A stretch of 64,000 nucleotides of DNA from a virus: positions 1-64,000 of IMG/VR virus record IMGVR_UViG_3300032053_000039; one strand, 5' to 3'. A program made the translations under genes and the position numbers. Of this stretch, positions 7,433 to 15,504 are shown one piece after another. Each line of letters begins with the position of its first letter. Position 1 is the first letter of the stretch. The notes under the pieces were generated by a model. The model was not told the origin of the DNA. It ran no database searches and saw nothing but the letters and a program-made list of their open reading frames with translations.

Positions 7433-9718
7433 TTATACAACGGATTCGATTCCCCCGTCTTCATCGTATTCTTTAATAAGTTCTTTATAAAATCTAATTC
7501 TTTTAGCCGTAAGTATCTTTAACAAATACACCGGCAATCCATTACTATCTGGGTAGTGTGCAAGATTATCACATATATCAAATACAATTGGAAGAGGTTT
7601 ACCCTCAACAAATCGTCGTATCCTGCCCAATCGTTGTTTTATCTGTGGTAAATTGGATGATGGACACGTTAAGAACAATGCTGATAATCTTGGGAGATCT
7701 AACGCTTCACTTGCGATCTTTGTATTACCTACGATACACTGAATGCTTGTGTCTTGGCGTATCTCTTCCCATCGGGTAGATTTCCGAGTCTCTCCTATCA
7801 GGAGGACTGTTTTATACCCAAGAGAAACAAGATGCTCATTTATTTTTTTGTTATGATCGATTCTGTCACTTAATACTAAGGGATAGTATCCGGCTTCAAT
7901 GGTTCTTGTGACTTCGGATACTATTAGGTTATTCCTATCCCTATCTTCTGTTAATTGACTAATACATCTAGTTATATCTAAAGTTTGTTCTCTTTTCTGT
8001 CCAGTCCACCGCATTGTGGTGGGTATTTCAAAACGTATATTAGTATTTATAATCCTATAGTCAAAACTAGTTATACGATGTTTAGCATCTTTTGCCTCAA
8101 TGTCAATTAATTTTTCCCCCAGGGTATCATAAATTAATATATGCTTTCCATCTCTCCTTTCTACTGTTCCTGTAACTCCTACACGATATTTGGCAGGTAA
8201 ATTATTGATAACAAGATGAAACATTGGAGCACTACATCTATGCGTCTCGTCAATCACAACCATCCCAAATTTATTAAAATATTCTGGATTTTCTTGAAAC
8301 ATAATATATACTGTATTTATAATACCTAATACAATATCACCGTCTTTTTTCTTTTCTCCATTTAATTCTCCCAAGGAGTATGTGCCAAAAAGCCTTTTTT
8401 CTATTTCCCCGGTCCACTGCTTACTTAATCGATGTTCATGTACCATTATAAGAGTAGGTTGCTTTACTTTGCTAATAAGATCAAGTATCGCTATACTCTT
8501 TCCACTGTTATGAACTACCATTCCGTTTGCCACAAAGTTATGATGTGGTTCTTTACATACTATATCGTAAGTATCTTCTATTCCACAAAAAGATATCTTT
8601 TTTACTTTTGAGTAATGTGGTATTCCTTGATTAAAATTAAATTTATTTTCTATAGAATGTAATAAACAATGATCCTTTTCTAAAAGACATTCTAAATTAG
8701 ATATATCATTATTAAATGGATTCCTATCCTTATGATGTATATGATATTTAAAAGGATCTATAAATTTTAATAATTTACTCCCCTTTTTATCGTTTTTTAT
8801 TGTATTTATAAAATCATTAAAATCTAATTTATTAATATAAGCTTCATATAGTAGTCTGTGAACTTCTGCTCTTTTTGTTATAGAACCTTTTTTTTCTATT
8901 TTAATTCTAGCATACTTATGATATTTTAATCCTGATATTTCTTTAGCTTTTGTTTTTTTTCTAAGAGAAGGTACTTCTTTTTTAGAACTATGAAGCTTAT
9001 CACACATTATTTCAGATTTACCTATTTTTAATTTTTTTAATTCTATCCATCCTGTTTTTGTCATAATTTTATGATCTTTTGTTGCCTTTATAAACAGACC
9101 ATTATCTAGTTCTAATCTATAAACATTCTTTTTCCCGCTATAAACTATATCTTCAATTTCATACAATTGAATAGTATTTCCATTATAGCTTCTTATATAA
9201 GTAGGAAAATTTAAATCCCAATTATGATAAGCATTTCCCAATTGATTAAAATGTTTATATGCTGTCTTTATTTTTAAAGATTTTCCAATTCCAGTTCTAT
9301 GGAGTCTTATTTCAGTGTCTCCTGTGATACAGCCTGGGGCTGCTTCTATAAGCCCACCTTCGTTTTTATAAAGAACATTTACTATTTTGTTTTGATTGCT
9401 ATCTAAAACAGTGTCTACCAAAGAACAATCTATAGAGTTGTGAGAAATTCTTCTATCTATAATAGTAGGAGAAATTCCTAATCTTTCACACAATAATAGC
9501 ACCCGCTTTAATCCCCCTCTTGGGAGTATAAGCATTTGATTTCCCATCATATTATCTATTCTATAATGATAAATAAATTCTGGTGTGTTTTTTACAGAAA
9601 ACTTTTGACGCTTCTTTTCAGCATATTCAGGATTTTTGTAAGTAAACTCCTTACAAAAATCTCCTACGTTATTTCCTAATTCGTTCGTATTTATGTATAT
9701 CTTGTCTTTTACTATCAT
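7433..9718 (-). CDS. Superfamily 2 DNA helicase (UvsW/XPB-like), intein-containing
   Basis: Extein of 486 aa after removal of residues 130-404. The spliced Walker A reads AAPG|SGKS. Then come motif II DETH (VVIDETHR), motif III-like VGVTGTVERRDGK and a C-terminal helicase domain with IVGNTKIASEALDLPRLSALFL and motif VI QIKQRLGRIRR. This is the SF2 layout of phage UvsW and archaeal XPB-like helicases, which remodel stalled forks and recombination intermediates. Its 3' neighbours are the sigma-like gene and DnaB. It overlaps the gene at 9669 by 50 bp. Confidence 0.9.
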   Translation of the reverse strand: MIVKDKIYINTNELGNNVGDFCKEFTYKNPEYAEKKRQKFSVKNTPEFIYHYRIDNMMGNQMLILPRGGLKRVLLLCERLGISPTIIDRRISHNSIDCSLVDTVLDSNQNKIVNVLYKNEGGLIEAAPGCITGDTEIRLHRTGIGKSLKIKTAYKHFNQLGNAYHNWDLNFPTYIRSYNGNTIQLYEIEDIVYSGKKNVYRLELDNGLFIKATKDHKIMTKTGWIELKKLKIGKSEIMCDKLHSSKKEVPSLRKKTKAKEISGLKYHKYARIKIEKKGSITKRAEVHRLLYEAYINKLDFNDFINTIKNDKKGSKLLKFIDPFKYHIHHKDRNPFNNDISNLECLLEKDHCLLHSIENKFNFNQGIPHYSKVKKISFCGIEDTYDIVCKEPHHNFVANGMVVHNSGKSIAILDLISKVKQPTLIMVHEHRLSKQWTGEIEKRLFGTYSLGELNGEKKKDGDIVLGIINTVYIMFQENPEYFNKFGMVVIDETHRCSAPMFHLVINNLPAKYRVGVTGTVERRDGKHILIYDTLGEKLIDIEAKDAKHRITSFDYRIINTNIRFEIPTTMRWTGQKREQTLDITRCISQLTEDRDRNNLIVSEVTRTIEAGYYPLVLSDRIDHNKKINEHLVSLGYKTVLLIGETRKSTRWEEIRQDTSIQCIVGNTKIASEALDLPRLSALFLTCPSSNLPQIKQRLGRIRRFVEGKPLPIVFDICDNLAHYPDSNGLPVYLLKILTAKRIRFYKELIKEYDEDGGIESVV
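8507..9331 (-). other. Intein 2 in SF2 helicase (HNH type), 275 aa
   Basis: Runs from Cys130 (CITGDTEIRL) to Asn404 (NGMVVHN), followed by Ser405 of the P-loop. Between the splicing blocks is an HNH homing-endonuclease signature instead of LAGLIDADG: AEVHRLLYEAYINK, then YHIHHKDRNPFNNDISNLE. This is the smallest intein in the window. Splicing residues Cys1, HN and Ser+1 are all present. Confidence 0.9.
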
Positions 9719-9899
9719 GAGTATCCATTGATTTCGGATCTTTTAGAAAATCCCTAAAGTATACTAAAGCTTTTACAAGAACAGTGCTGAATGGAAGGGC
9801 CTCTCCATATTTTTTATACCACAGTTGTCGTATCTCTTCTTTAGTCTTTTTAAAGGTATTCTCTTCGTTTTCTGGAATATATATTTGTGTTCTTCCCAT
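9669..9899 (-). CDS. Hypothetical small basic protein, possible RHH, 76 aa
   Basis: Begins MGRTQIYIPENEENTFKKT, a beta-strand-then-helix start typical of ribbon-helix-helix proteins, followed by a helical aromatic-rich middle and a basic tail. The 3' end overlaps the SF2 helicase start by 50 bp, and the upstream gene is the FtsZ-like GTPase, 6 bp away. DNA-binding is plausible but not demonstrated. Confidence 0.55.
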   Translation of the reverse strand: MGRTQIYIPENEENTFKKTKEEIRQLWYKKYGEALPFSTVLVKALVYFRDFLKDPKSMDTHDSKRQDIHKYERIRK

Positions 9900-9905
9900 C
9901 TATAT

Positions 9906-10997
9906 CTAAAAATCCTCATCTAATGAAATATCATCAACATCCGAGAAATCAAAACTATCCTCTTTTTCTTTTTTCATATGGTGTCTTACAGAATCTCTTT
10001 TCAAATTATTTATTTTTGATTTTAGTACCCTTGGAAGTTTTAATCCACTATTAACCATAGTAACTCGTATTGCGTTATTTAGTAGGGGATCTACGAACAT
10101 ACCTAGTCGAGAGATTGCGCTACCGCAAGTCTGCTTTGTAATGTCAAAAACTTTAGATGAGAACTTTGTAAATACTCCAGTTGTAGGTAGATCAATGCTC
10201 ACCAAGTATGCAAGAGTATCTTTATAATTAAATCCTTCTATGAAACAGGAATTAAAAAGTTTTGCTTTAAGATCTTCTTCAGAAAGAGAATCAACTTCTT
10301 TAGCGGTGAAGTACATATCTCTAATATCAGTTAAACCATTTCCGTATTGAATTATACGAAGTATCTCAGCTTTATCTATAGAACCTATACCTGTCTGGCT
10401 TATTTTTCCTTCCCTCAAAAGACCAAGAACAGATACAAGACGTATTACAATATATTCGTTTATTTTCTTCCACCAATCTTCACTAAGTCCTACTTTATTT
10501 ATAAGGTATTCATTATCTGCAAGAACAAACATATGAGCTCCACACTCTTTTAATTGCTTGAGTGTTTTCATTGCATTATCCATTGCAAGCATACCAAGCA
10601 TTTTTGGTGGAAGCGTTACAAGTACTCCAACTTTATGTCCTGACTCTCTAGCTATTTCAACAGCAGGTATTATAGAAGATCCACCAGTTCCTCCTCCTAA
10701 CCCTGCAAGAAATATTTGCATTTTCCCTTCTTCCATTTTAGAAAGAAGAAACTTTTTAAATTCAATCATATGATCATTAAGTATCTCTCTTCCTTTTAAG
10801 GGGGATCCTCCAGATCCTGTTCCTGATACTAAAAGAAGATCTTTTTCATTTATTCCAGAACCACGAACATCTACAACATCACTATTATAATAGGTAGTTC
10901 TATACCCGAGTTTTTGAAATTCTAAGGCTATTCTACTTCCACACATTCCTAATCCAGTTAGCTGGACACTATCTTTCAATAAATCGTCAATTTTCAT
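9906..10997 (-). CDS. Phage FtsZ/tubulin-superfamily GTPase
   Basis: Residues 101-107 are GGGTGGS, the tubulin/FtsZ signature loop, preceded by IFLAGLG. They are followed by an FtsZ-like strand and helix (HKVGVLVTLPPKMLG, NAMKTLKQLKECGAHMFVLADNEYLI). The N-terminus has a G-rich loop (LTGLGMCGSRIA), and residues 56-65 add VSGTGSGGSP. The C-terminal tail is acidic and disordered. The T7 region (GNGLTDIRDMYF) departs from the NxDxxD of FtsZ, so GTPase activation may differ. Phage tubulins position genomes or phage compartments in infected cells; that role here is inference. Confidence 0.8.
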   Translation of the reverse strand: MKIDDLLKDSVQLTGLGMCGSRIALEFQKLGYRTTYYNSDVVDVRGSGINEKDLLLVSGTGSGGSPLKGREILNDHMIEFKKFLLSKMEEGKMQIFLAGLGGGTGGSSIIPAVEIARESGHKVGVLVTLPPKMLGMLAMDNAMKTLKQLKECGAHMFVLADNEYLINKVGLSEDWWKKINEYIVIRLVSVLGLLREGKISQTGIGSIDKAEILRIIQYGNGLTDIRDMYFTAKEVDSLSEEDLKAKLFNSCFIEGFNYKDTLAYLVSIDLPTTGVFTKFSSKVFDITKQTCGSAISRLGMFVDPLLNNAIRVTMVNSGLKLPRVLKSKINNLKRDSVRHHMKKEKEDSFDFSDVDDISLDEDF

Positions 10998-11040
10998 TCG
11001 TAGTCCCCTTTAATTCATATGACTTTTTTATTATTTTATA

Positions 11041-11451
11041 TTATTTTATATTAGTATTTAAAGATAAAAGATAACATGTTGTTATTTTATAGCAAACGTC
11101 TTCAAATGTACAAGATATGCAATTCTTTATATGCTCCACATAATTGTTAACCATTTCTTTTTTTATATGATCAATACTATTAAAACCTTGAAGATCTATA
11201 GCAAATTTTTTACTTCCTTTGTATTCTTCAAGATCAGTTAAATCTTCTAAATTAAAATCTTCTACTTTCTCATCTTCTGGAATATCATATCTCATTTTAA
11301 ATAAAGTATCGACATCCATTTTTACAAAAATCTTTAGTAGAGGAGGACTCATATTTCCGAAACAAGGTGGAATATTTTCTTTTTTAAGTCTTGCTTCCAA
11401 AAGGGATTCTAAAGAGTCACCTATCCCATTGACATTTATGTCAGTAGTCAT
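11041..11451 (-). CDS. Hypothetical acidic protein, 136 aa
   Basis: Starts at ATG 11451-11449, overlapping the TGA of the upstream ribbon-helix-helix gene as ATGA. It contains PPCFGNMSPPLLKIFVKM and DLTDLEEYKGSKKF, and ends with three spaced cysteines (HIKNCISCTFEDVCYKI). The cysteines could bind metal, but the spacing fits no family I know. Co-transcription with the RHH gene and the FtsZ-like gene is likely. Confidence 0.6.
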   Translation of the reverse strand: MTTDINVNGIGDSLESLLEARLKKENIPPCFGNMSPPLLKIFVKMDVDTLFKMRYDIPEDEKVEDFNLEDLTDLEEYKGSKKFAIDLQGFNSIDHIKKEMVNNYVEHIKNCISCTFEDVCYKITTCYLLSLNTNIK

Positions 11452-11606
11452 TTTTTACCCAATTGATCTTCATAATGACGGTCAATAATTCTTCTAATCA
11501 ATTCAGATTTTGTTACGTTTGTTTTTTGAGATTCTTTATCAAGAGTAGTATGTTGCCTTTCGGTTAAATATACCTGTGTCCTTCTGTATATTTTCTTTCT
11601 CTCCAT
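11448..11606 (-). CDS. Ribbon-helix-helix transcriptional regulator, 52 aa
   Basis: ATG at 11606 after ACAGGAGAAAGGT. The sequence RRTQVYLTERQHTTLDKESQ then TNVTKSELIRRIIDRHYE is a textbook CopG/Arc fold: one beta strand, then two helices around the SEL/ELIRR turn. A sigma70-like promoter overlapped by a near-perfect palindrome lies directly upstream, which suggests autoregulation. Its stop overlaps the next start as ATGA. Confidence 0.8.
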   Translation of the reverse strand: MERKKIYRRTQVYLTERQHTTLDKESQKTNVTKSELIRRIIDRHYEDQLGKK

Positions 11607-11627
11607 ACCTTTCTCCTGTCATACATT

Positions 11628-11668
11628 TACTGTACATCATGTATAGTAATAAGACATAATCAAGTCAA
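11628..11668 (-). promoter_or_regulatory. Promoter with overlapping palindromic operator
   Basis: On the minus strand TTGACT (11668-11663), a 17-bp spacer and TATACA (11645-11640) form a good sigma70 promoter. A 21-bp inverted repeat at 11628-11648, reading TACTATACAT-G-ATGTACAGTA with one mismatch, covers the -10 element. The downstream gene encodes a ribbon-helix-helix protein, a family that typically represses its own promoter by binding such sites. Confidence 0.7.
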
Positions 11669-11682
11669 GAAAAAATTAATAA

Positions 11683-11895
11683 TTATACTATTTTTTTATA
11701 CACGTAACGAGTTCTTATATTTTTGCTAAAGAATTTACCGATAGAAGGTGATTGCATAAGTTCTTGATAGATTTCCTCTGGAATGCTTTGAAATTCATAA
11801 ATAGAACCACTATTAAAAGCTATCAAAAGGATATTGTTATCAGGATCGTAACCTATCTTAGATATCGTTGATGATTTGACCGGAATTAGTTCCAT
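11683..11895 (-). CDS. KTSC-domain protein, 70 aa
   Basis: The whole protein matches the KTSC domain pattern: SSTISKIGYDPDNNILLIAF, then GSIYEFQSIPEEIYQELMQS, then SIGKFFSKNIRTRY. These small domains occur alone or fused to lysyl-tRNA synthetases and in phages; the biochemical role is not established. The start lies 38 bp inside the 3' end of the primase gene, so the two are translationally linked. Confidence 0.8.
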   Translation of the reverse strand: MELIPVKSSTISKIGYDPDNNILLIAFNSGSIYEFQSIPEEIYQELMQSPSIGKFFSKNIRTRYVYKKIV

Positions 11896-13972
11896 ACTTT
11901 TTCTCCAAAAAATATTGATTTATAGATACTTCTTTATAAGTAGACTCTACCAATTCTTCAATAGTGCAATCTGCAGCATCTTTTCTATGCTTTGGAAGAA
12001 AGCAGATACTTACTTTTGTTGCATGTATTAACTGATGAGCAGATTGTATTAGCTTTTCCCCCATTAAATCATTGTCTGGAACAATAACAACTTCTTTATA
12101 CAGTCGTAATAGCTTTATTTGGTCTGGGAGAAGTCTATTGGAAAGAGCAGCAACGCATTGATTTCTTGTTCTCATGAAAAATATAGAATCAAATATTCCT
12201 TCTGTAATATATATCTTCTTTGTAGTATCTGAAAATTTATCTATACCAAATAAGAGATCATTTCTTCCATAAGATCCGTACTCTTTACCACTACCAAAAG
12301 TGCTTCTCATAAAATAATTTCTTAATATTCCTTTTTGATAGATTGGTATAAGTATCCATCCAAAATATCTTTTGAATTCTATATTAAAGGCATCATTAAT
12401 AGAACCCATTTTCCATTCTACAATTTCTTTAGGGGTTATGCCTCGTTCTGAAAGATATGGGTGAGTTTCTAATAAACGATGTCCTGGTATAACAATTTCT
12501 TTGTTTTCAGATTCAATTAAAGAAACAGACCTCGAGTTTATAAAATTCTCAAGGAACTTTCTAACTTCCTCATCAGAGTTTCCACCTGTAAGGAATTTTT
12601 TAAGATAATTCTTGGATTCCTCAAAATTTAATCCTTTGCTATTAAGTAGTGTAAATAAGTTACCCTTAAAATGACAATTGTGTACTGCAATCCCATTAAC
12701 AGTATATGAATGATCCCTTTCTACAGTTAGATCAAATACTCTTCTATTTTTACAAGGGAATATCTTTTTATCAACGATTCTATATAGAATTTTATCTTCA
12801 AGTATGATACTATCTAATTTTTTAGATTCTTTAATCCACCAAGATACAATAAAACTTTTTTTATGGTTTACTCCATTTTTATCTATATGCTCTGAATGTA
12901 TCCTCAAAGATGGCGAAAATCCAAGATTGCATAAAATAATTTTTAGTTGATAAGCTAATGTTTTAGATACAGTTGCAGCCGTTTTTAATCCATTCCTTGA
13001 AATATACCCATCTCCCAAGTAATAGCCCTCTATCAAAGATTCTAATATTTCTTTTGGATAAGATAAAAATTCAAACGGAACTTTTTTATTAATAGAGGTA
13101 TGTCCGCAAATATCATCCAACCATCTTCCAATTATAACATTAGGAATTAACACCGATAAACTATGTTTACTATTTTTATGTAAATACTCTTTACATTCAA
13201 TATCGAACAAACTTTTCGATATTTCATATATTTTTCTAACAAGATGCTTTTTAGTGGTATTATTTATATTAAATAAAGCTCCTCTATTAAGAGATCCTTC
13301 TGCAATATATAATCCTATAAGCCATGCTACGTCCTTTGTAACTTTTATATTATTTTTAAAAATTTTAGGAATCTTTCCAAAAGTTTTTTTGTATTTATCT
13401 ACATCTATACTTATAACAGGATCTTTTACAAATTCTTTTATTTTAGGGATATATACCCAATCATCTATATTTATATCCTTCGCCTCAGATTCTTTAAAAT
13501 CTGAAGTTATTAACACTCTTTCTCCTTTTTTTCTTTTATCTATCCCTTTTTTAAATCTTCCATAAAAAACATCTTCATTCTTATATATAAAAAATTTATG
13601 ATCTTCGGTACAAACTATTGGAGATCCTTCTTTGGAAATTGAAAATTCTACCATATTTCCAGAATATTCTTTTTCTAAAATTCCTAAAACCTTATTAAAA
13701 TTACCATTATGAGTTAAAACAGAATCTCCAATTTTAACTGATTCTATAGCTACTATAGAATCTCTTAACACTACAGGAGTACTAGGATCAAAACATCCAA
13801 AACAATGTATTGCACCCGTTTCTTTATGAACATGCATAGACGGGTTTCTTTCAACGTGATTAGGATTAAGACATTTTATTTTTACATTATCAGAACCTGC
13901 TGCTTTATATTCAATACCTAAATCTTTTAAGACATCAAGTACCTTTATTTGTATTAAGGTATTACGAAGCAT
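11858..13972 (-). CDS. dnaG: DnaG-type DNA primase, intein-containing
   Basis: The extein is 331 aa after removal of residues 60-432. The N-terminus is a CHC2 zinc-binding domain: IKCLNPNHVERNPSMHVH, then AIHCFG|CHF split by the intein. The C-terminal half has a Toprim domain with the acidic motif ITEGIFDS and VVIVPDND. It synthesises RNA primers for the DnaB/PolA replisome. It lacks a long C-terminal DnaB-binding domain, so it is a short phage-type primase. Removal of the intein is needed to rebuild the zinc site. Confidence 0.9.
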   Translation of the reverse strand: MLRNTLIQIKVLDVLKDLGIEYKAAGSDNVKIKCLNPNHVERNPSMHVHKETGAIHCFGCFDPSTPVVLRDSIVAIESVKIGDSVLTHNGNFNKVLGILEKEYSGNMVEFSISKEGSPIVCTEDHKFFIYKNEDVFYGRFKKGIDKRKKGERVLITSDFKESEAKDINIDDWVYIPKIKEFVKDPVISIDVDKYKKTFGKIPKIFKNNIKVTKDVAWLIGLYIAEGSLNRGALFNINNTTKKHLVRKIYEISKSLFDIECKEYLHKNSKHSLSVLIPNVIIGRWLDDICGHTSINKKVPFEFLSYPKEILESLIEGYYLGDGYISRNGLKTAATVSKTLAYQLKIILCNLGFSPSLRIHSEHIDKNGVNHKKSFIVSWWIKESKKLDSIILEDKILYRIVDKKIFPCKNRRVFDLTVERDHSYTVNGIAVHNCHFKGNLFTLLNSKGLNFEESKNYLKKFLTGGNSDEEVRKFLENFINSRSVSLIESENKEIVIPGHRLLETHPYLSERGITPKEIVEWKMGSINDAFNIEFKRYFGWILIPIYQKGILRNYFMRSTFGSGKEYGSYGRNDLLFGIDKFSDTTKKIYITEGIFDSIFFMRTRNQCVAALSNRLLPDQIKLLRLYKEVVIVPDNDLMGEKLIQSAHQLIHATKVSICFLPKHRKDAADCTIEELVESTYKEVSINQYFLEKKYGTNSGQIINDI
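12677..13795 (-). other. Intein 3 in primase (LAGLIDADG type), 373 aa
   Basis: Cys60 (CFDPSTPVVL) to Asn432 (NGIAVHN), with Cys433 as the +1 residue. Endonuclease motifs are AWLIGLYIAEG and LIEGYYLGDG, both with their acidic residue. Block B is CTEDHKFF. The +1 Cys433 is also expected to be the fourth zinc ligand of the CHC2 domain, so splicing chemistry and metal binding use the same residue. Confidence 0.9.
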
Positions 13973-14177
13973 ATCTGGCTATCCAACCTTTACTTATTAA
14001 AAAGTCCAATTGTTCCTTTTCCCGAACTTTATCTAAATCATTAGTAATAAGCCAAGTCTCTATTTTAGCCATTCTACTAGGTGTTACATAATATGGATAT
14101 TCATCTCTAATAAGGACTCGTTCACTGTCATGAACATCAAATATTATATCCGCACATTTAAAACTACAAACGTACAT
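13962..14177 (-). CDS. Hypothetical protein, 71 aa
   Basis: Starts MYVCSFKCADIIFDVHDSER and ends FLISKGWIARYAS, with an 11-bp overlap into the primase start. It is 2 bp downstream of the helicase loader gene. Placement between loader and primase suggests a replication accessory role, but there is no recognisable motif. Confidence 0.6.
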   Translation of the reverse strand: MYVCSFKCADIIFDVHDSERVLIRDEYPYYVTPSRMAKIETWLITNDLDKVREKEQLDFLISKGWIARYAS

Positions 14178-14179
14178 AA

Positions 14180-14905
14180 TTATTTCTTTAGCTCCCCTGA
14201 TGCTAAAGGGCTTGAAAAACTTCCTCGTATTTCAAGTTGTTTATAACTTCTCGAAAGAACAATTCTTGATTGAAGATAATCTTTATCTATTTTTTCTATT
14301 GGTGTATTAGAAGTGCATATAAAAATCTTTCCATTATTAACTGCGTTATTTAACCAATTATAAAGATTTATCTTTGTATAATCTCCTTTGGCAATACATC
14401 GAGTTGTGTCAAACATATCGTCTATAACATATATTTTATGAGTATCAAACTCTTGAAATGATATTTTTTCCTTACTAAAATCTGTGAAGGCGTTAAGAAG
14501 ATCTTGCATAGAAATAAATCTAACAGAAAGTCCTTCTTTAATAAAAGCAGTTCCTAATATAACTGCAAGAGTAGTATGGCATGAGTTTTCTTCAGATCCC
14601 CATATCCAAACTACCTGAATTTTATCATCAAATATTGAATGAGGATTACTTATATACTTTTTTATAGTATCTATATTTAAGTCGTTATGCAACTTAATAG
14701 GGGGCTTAAGAAATTTTTCTGAAAGATTTATGTATTGGTCAAGAGTATATCCCCAGAATATTCTTGGAATATATGCTCCTATAAGTTTAGTCTCAAGATT
14801 TATTCTAGCTTCTTTTTCCTTTCTGCAATCGCAAGGGTATGCTACTGTTTCTCCGTTCTCTTCAATTGAGATAAATGTAGTATTGTGACATTTAGGGCAA
14901 TTCAT
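14180..14905 (-). CDS. DnaC/IstB-like helicase loader with degenerate P-loop
   Basis: An N-terminal zinc-binding segment (MNCPKCHN then CDCRKEKEAR) and an AAA+ core match the DnaC/DnaI-like loader layout. The Walker A position reads WGSEENSCHTTLAVILG: the conserved GK pair is replaced by CH. The Walker B-like stretch is KIYVIDDMFD. Sensor-1-like FICTSNTP and a C-terminal Arg-containing SRIVLSRS segment are present. Position next to the primase supports a helicase-loading role. ATP binding is questionable. Confidence 0.75.
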   Translation of the reverse strand: MNCPKCHNTTFISIEENGETVAYPCDCRKEKEARINLETKLIGAYIPRIFWGYTLDQYINLSEKFLKPPIKLHNDLNIDTIKKYISNPHSIFDDKIQVVWIWGSEENSCHTTLAVILGTAFIKEGLSVRFISMQDLLNAFTDFSKEKISFQEFDTHKIYVIDDMFDTTRCIAKGDYTKINLYNWLNNAVNNGKIFICTSNTPIEKIDKDYLQSRIVLSRSYKQLEIRGSFSSPLASGELKK

Positions 14906-14917
14906 TTGTAGACCTTC

Positions 14918-15406
14918 CTATTCACATAAATAATTTTTCATACAATCTACAAAATCTTCCCAGCGCATAAGTACATATTCCTTACCTGATTCTGTAAATT
15001 TTATGAGAGCCATCTCGACCTTTTTAGATCGAATATAAATATTTAAAAGCTCCTCATATGTAAATAATATACTTTTACCCTTTGAGTTGAAGTGGAACGG
15101 AGGGTTTATTTCCATAGTAAAATCTTGTTTTCTAACTAGAGCAAAATTCTTTCCTCTAGATTCAAATCCAAACCTAAGAATAGGTATTTTATTAACTTGT
15201 TTAGATTCTTTCTCAACTTTAAGAAGTACTCCCAATTTTATGGAATAATTATCCTTATGTGTAAATTTATCCTCTACTAAAAAAGTATCATTAGATAAAT
15301 CTGATTTTTTATTCCATAACGCACCCGAAGCAACATGTGCTCTTCCCTTTATATTCTCGGCTGCTTTCTTTTCTCTTTTCTGAGATATCTTTTTATTCGT
15401 AATCAT
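14918..15406 (-). CDS. Putative PD-(D/E)xK-type nuclease/resolvase-like protein
   Basis: The segment HVASGALWNKKSD(36) followed by FLVE(45)DK(47)FTHKDNYSIKL resembles the acid...ExK active-site layout of phage-encoded small PD-(D/E)xK nucleases and Holliday-junction-cleaving enzymes. The next strands (PILRFGFE, FALVRKQDF) fit that fold. It lies between the loader and RecA. The catalytic triad is read by eye; family membership needs a profile search. Confidence 0.45.
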   Translation of the reverse strand: MITNKKISQKREKKAAENIKGRAHVASGALWNKKSDLSNDTFLVEDKFTHKDNYSIKLGVLLKVEKESKQVNKIPILRFGFESRGKNFALVRKQDFTMEINPPFHFNSKGKSILFTYEELLNIYIRSKKVEMALIKFTESGKEYVLMRWEDFVDCMKNYLCE

Positions 15407-15504
15407 ATATCCACTATTATATAATTATTTAAGTTAACTTTAATATTAAAAAATAAGTCTACATAACTAAGAGGAACGGGATACTCTTTAGATTTCCAAG
15501 TCAT
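15403..15504 (-). CDS. Mini-protein coupled between recA-like and nuclease-like genes, 33 aa
   Basis: ATG at 15504 overlaps the TAA of the RecA-like gene (TAATG), and its TGA overlaps the ATG of the nuclease-like gene (ATGA). The peptide is MTWKSKEYPVPLSYVDLF followed by FNIKVNLNNYIIVDI. Tight coupling on both sides is the main evidence that it is translated. No function is known. Confidence 0.5.
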   Translation of the reverse strand: MTWKSKEYPVPLSYVDLFFNIKVNLNNYIIVDI

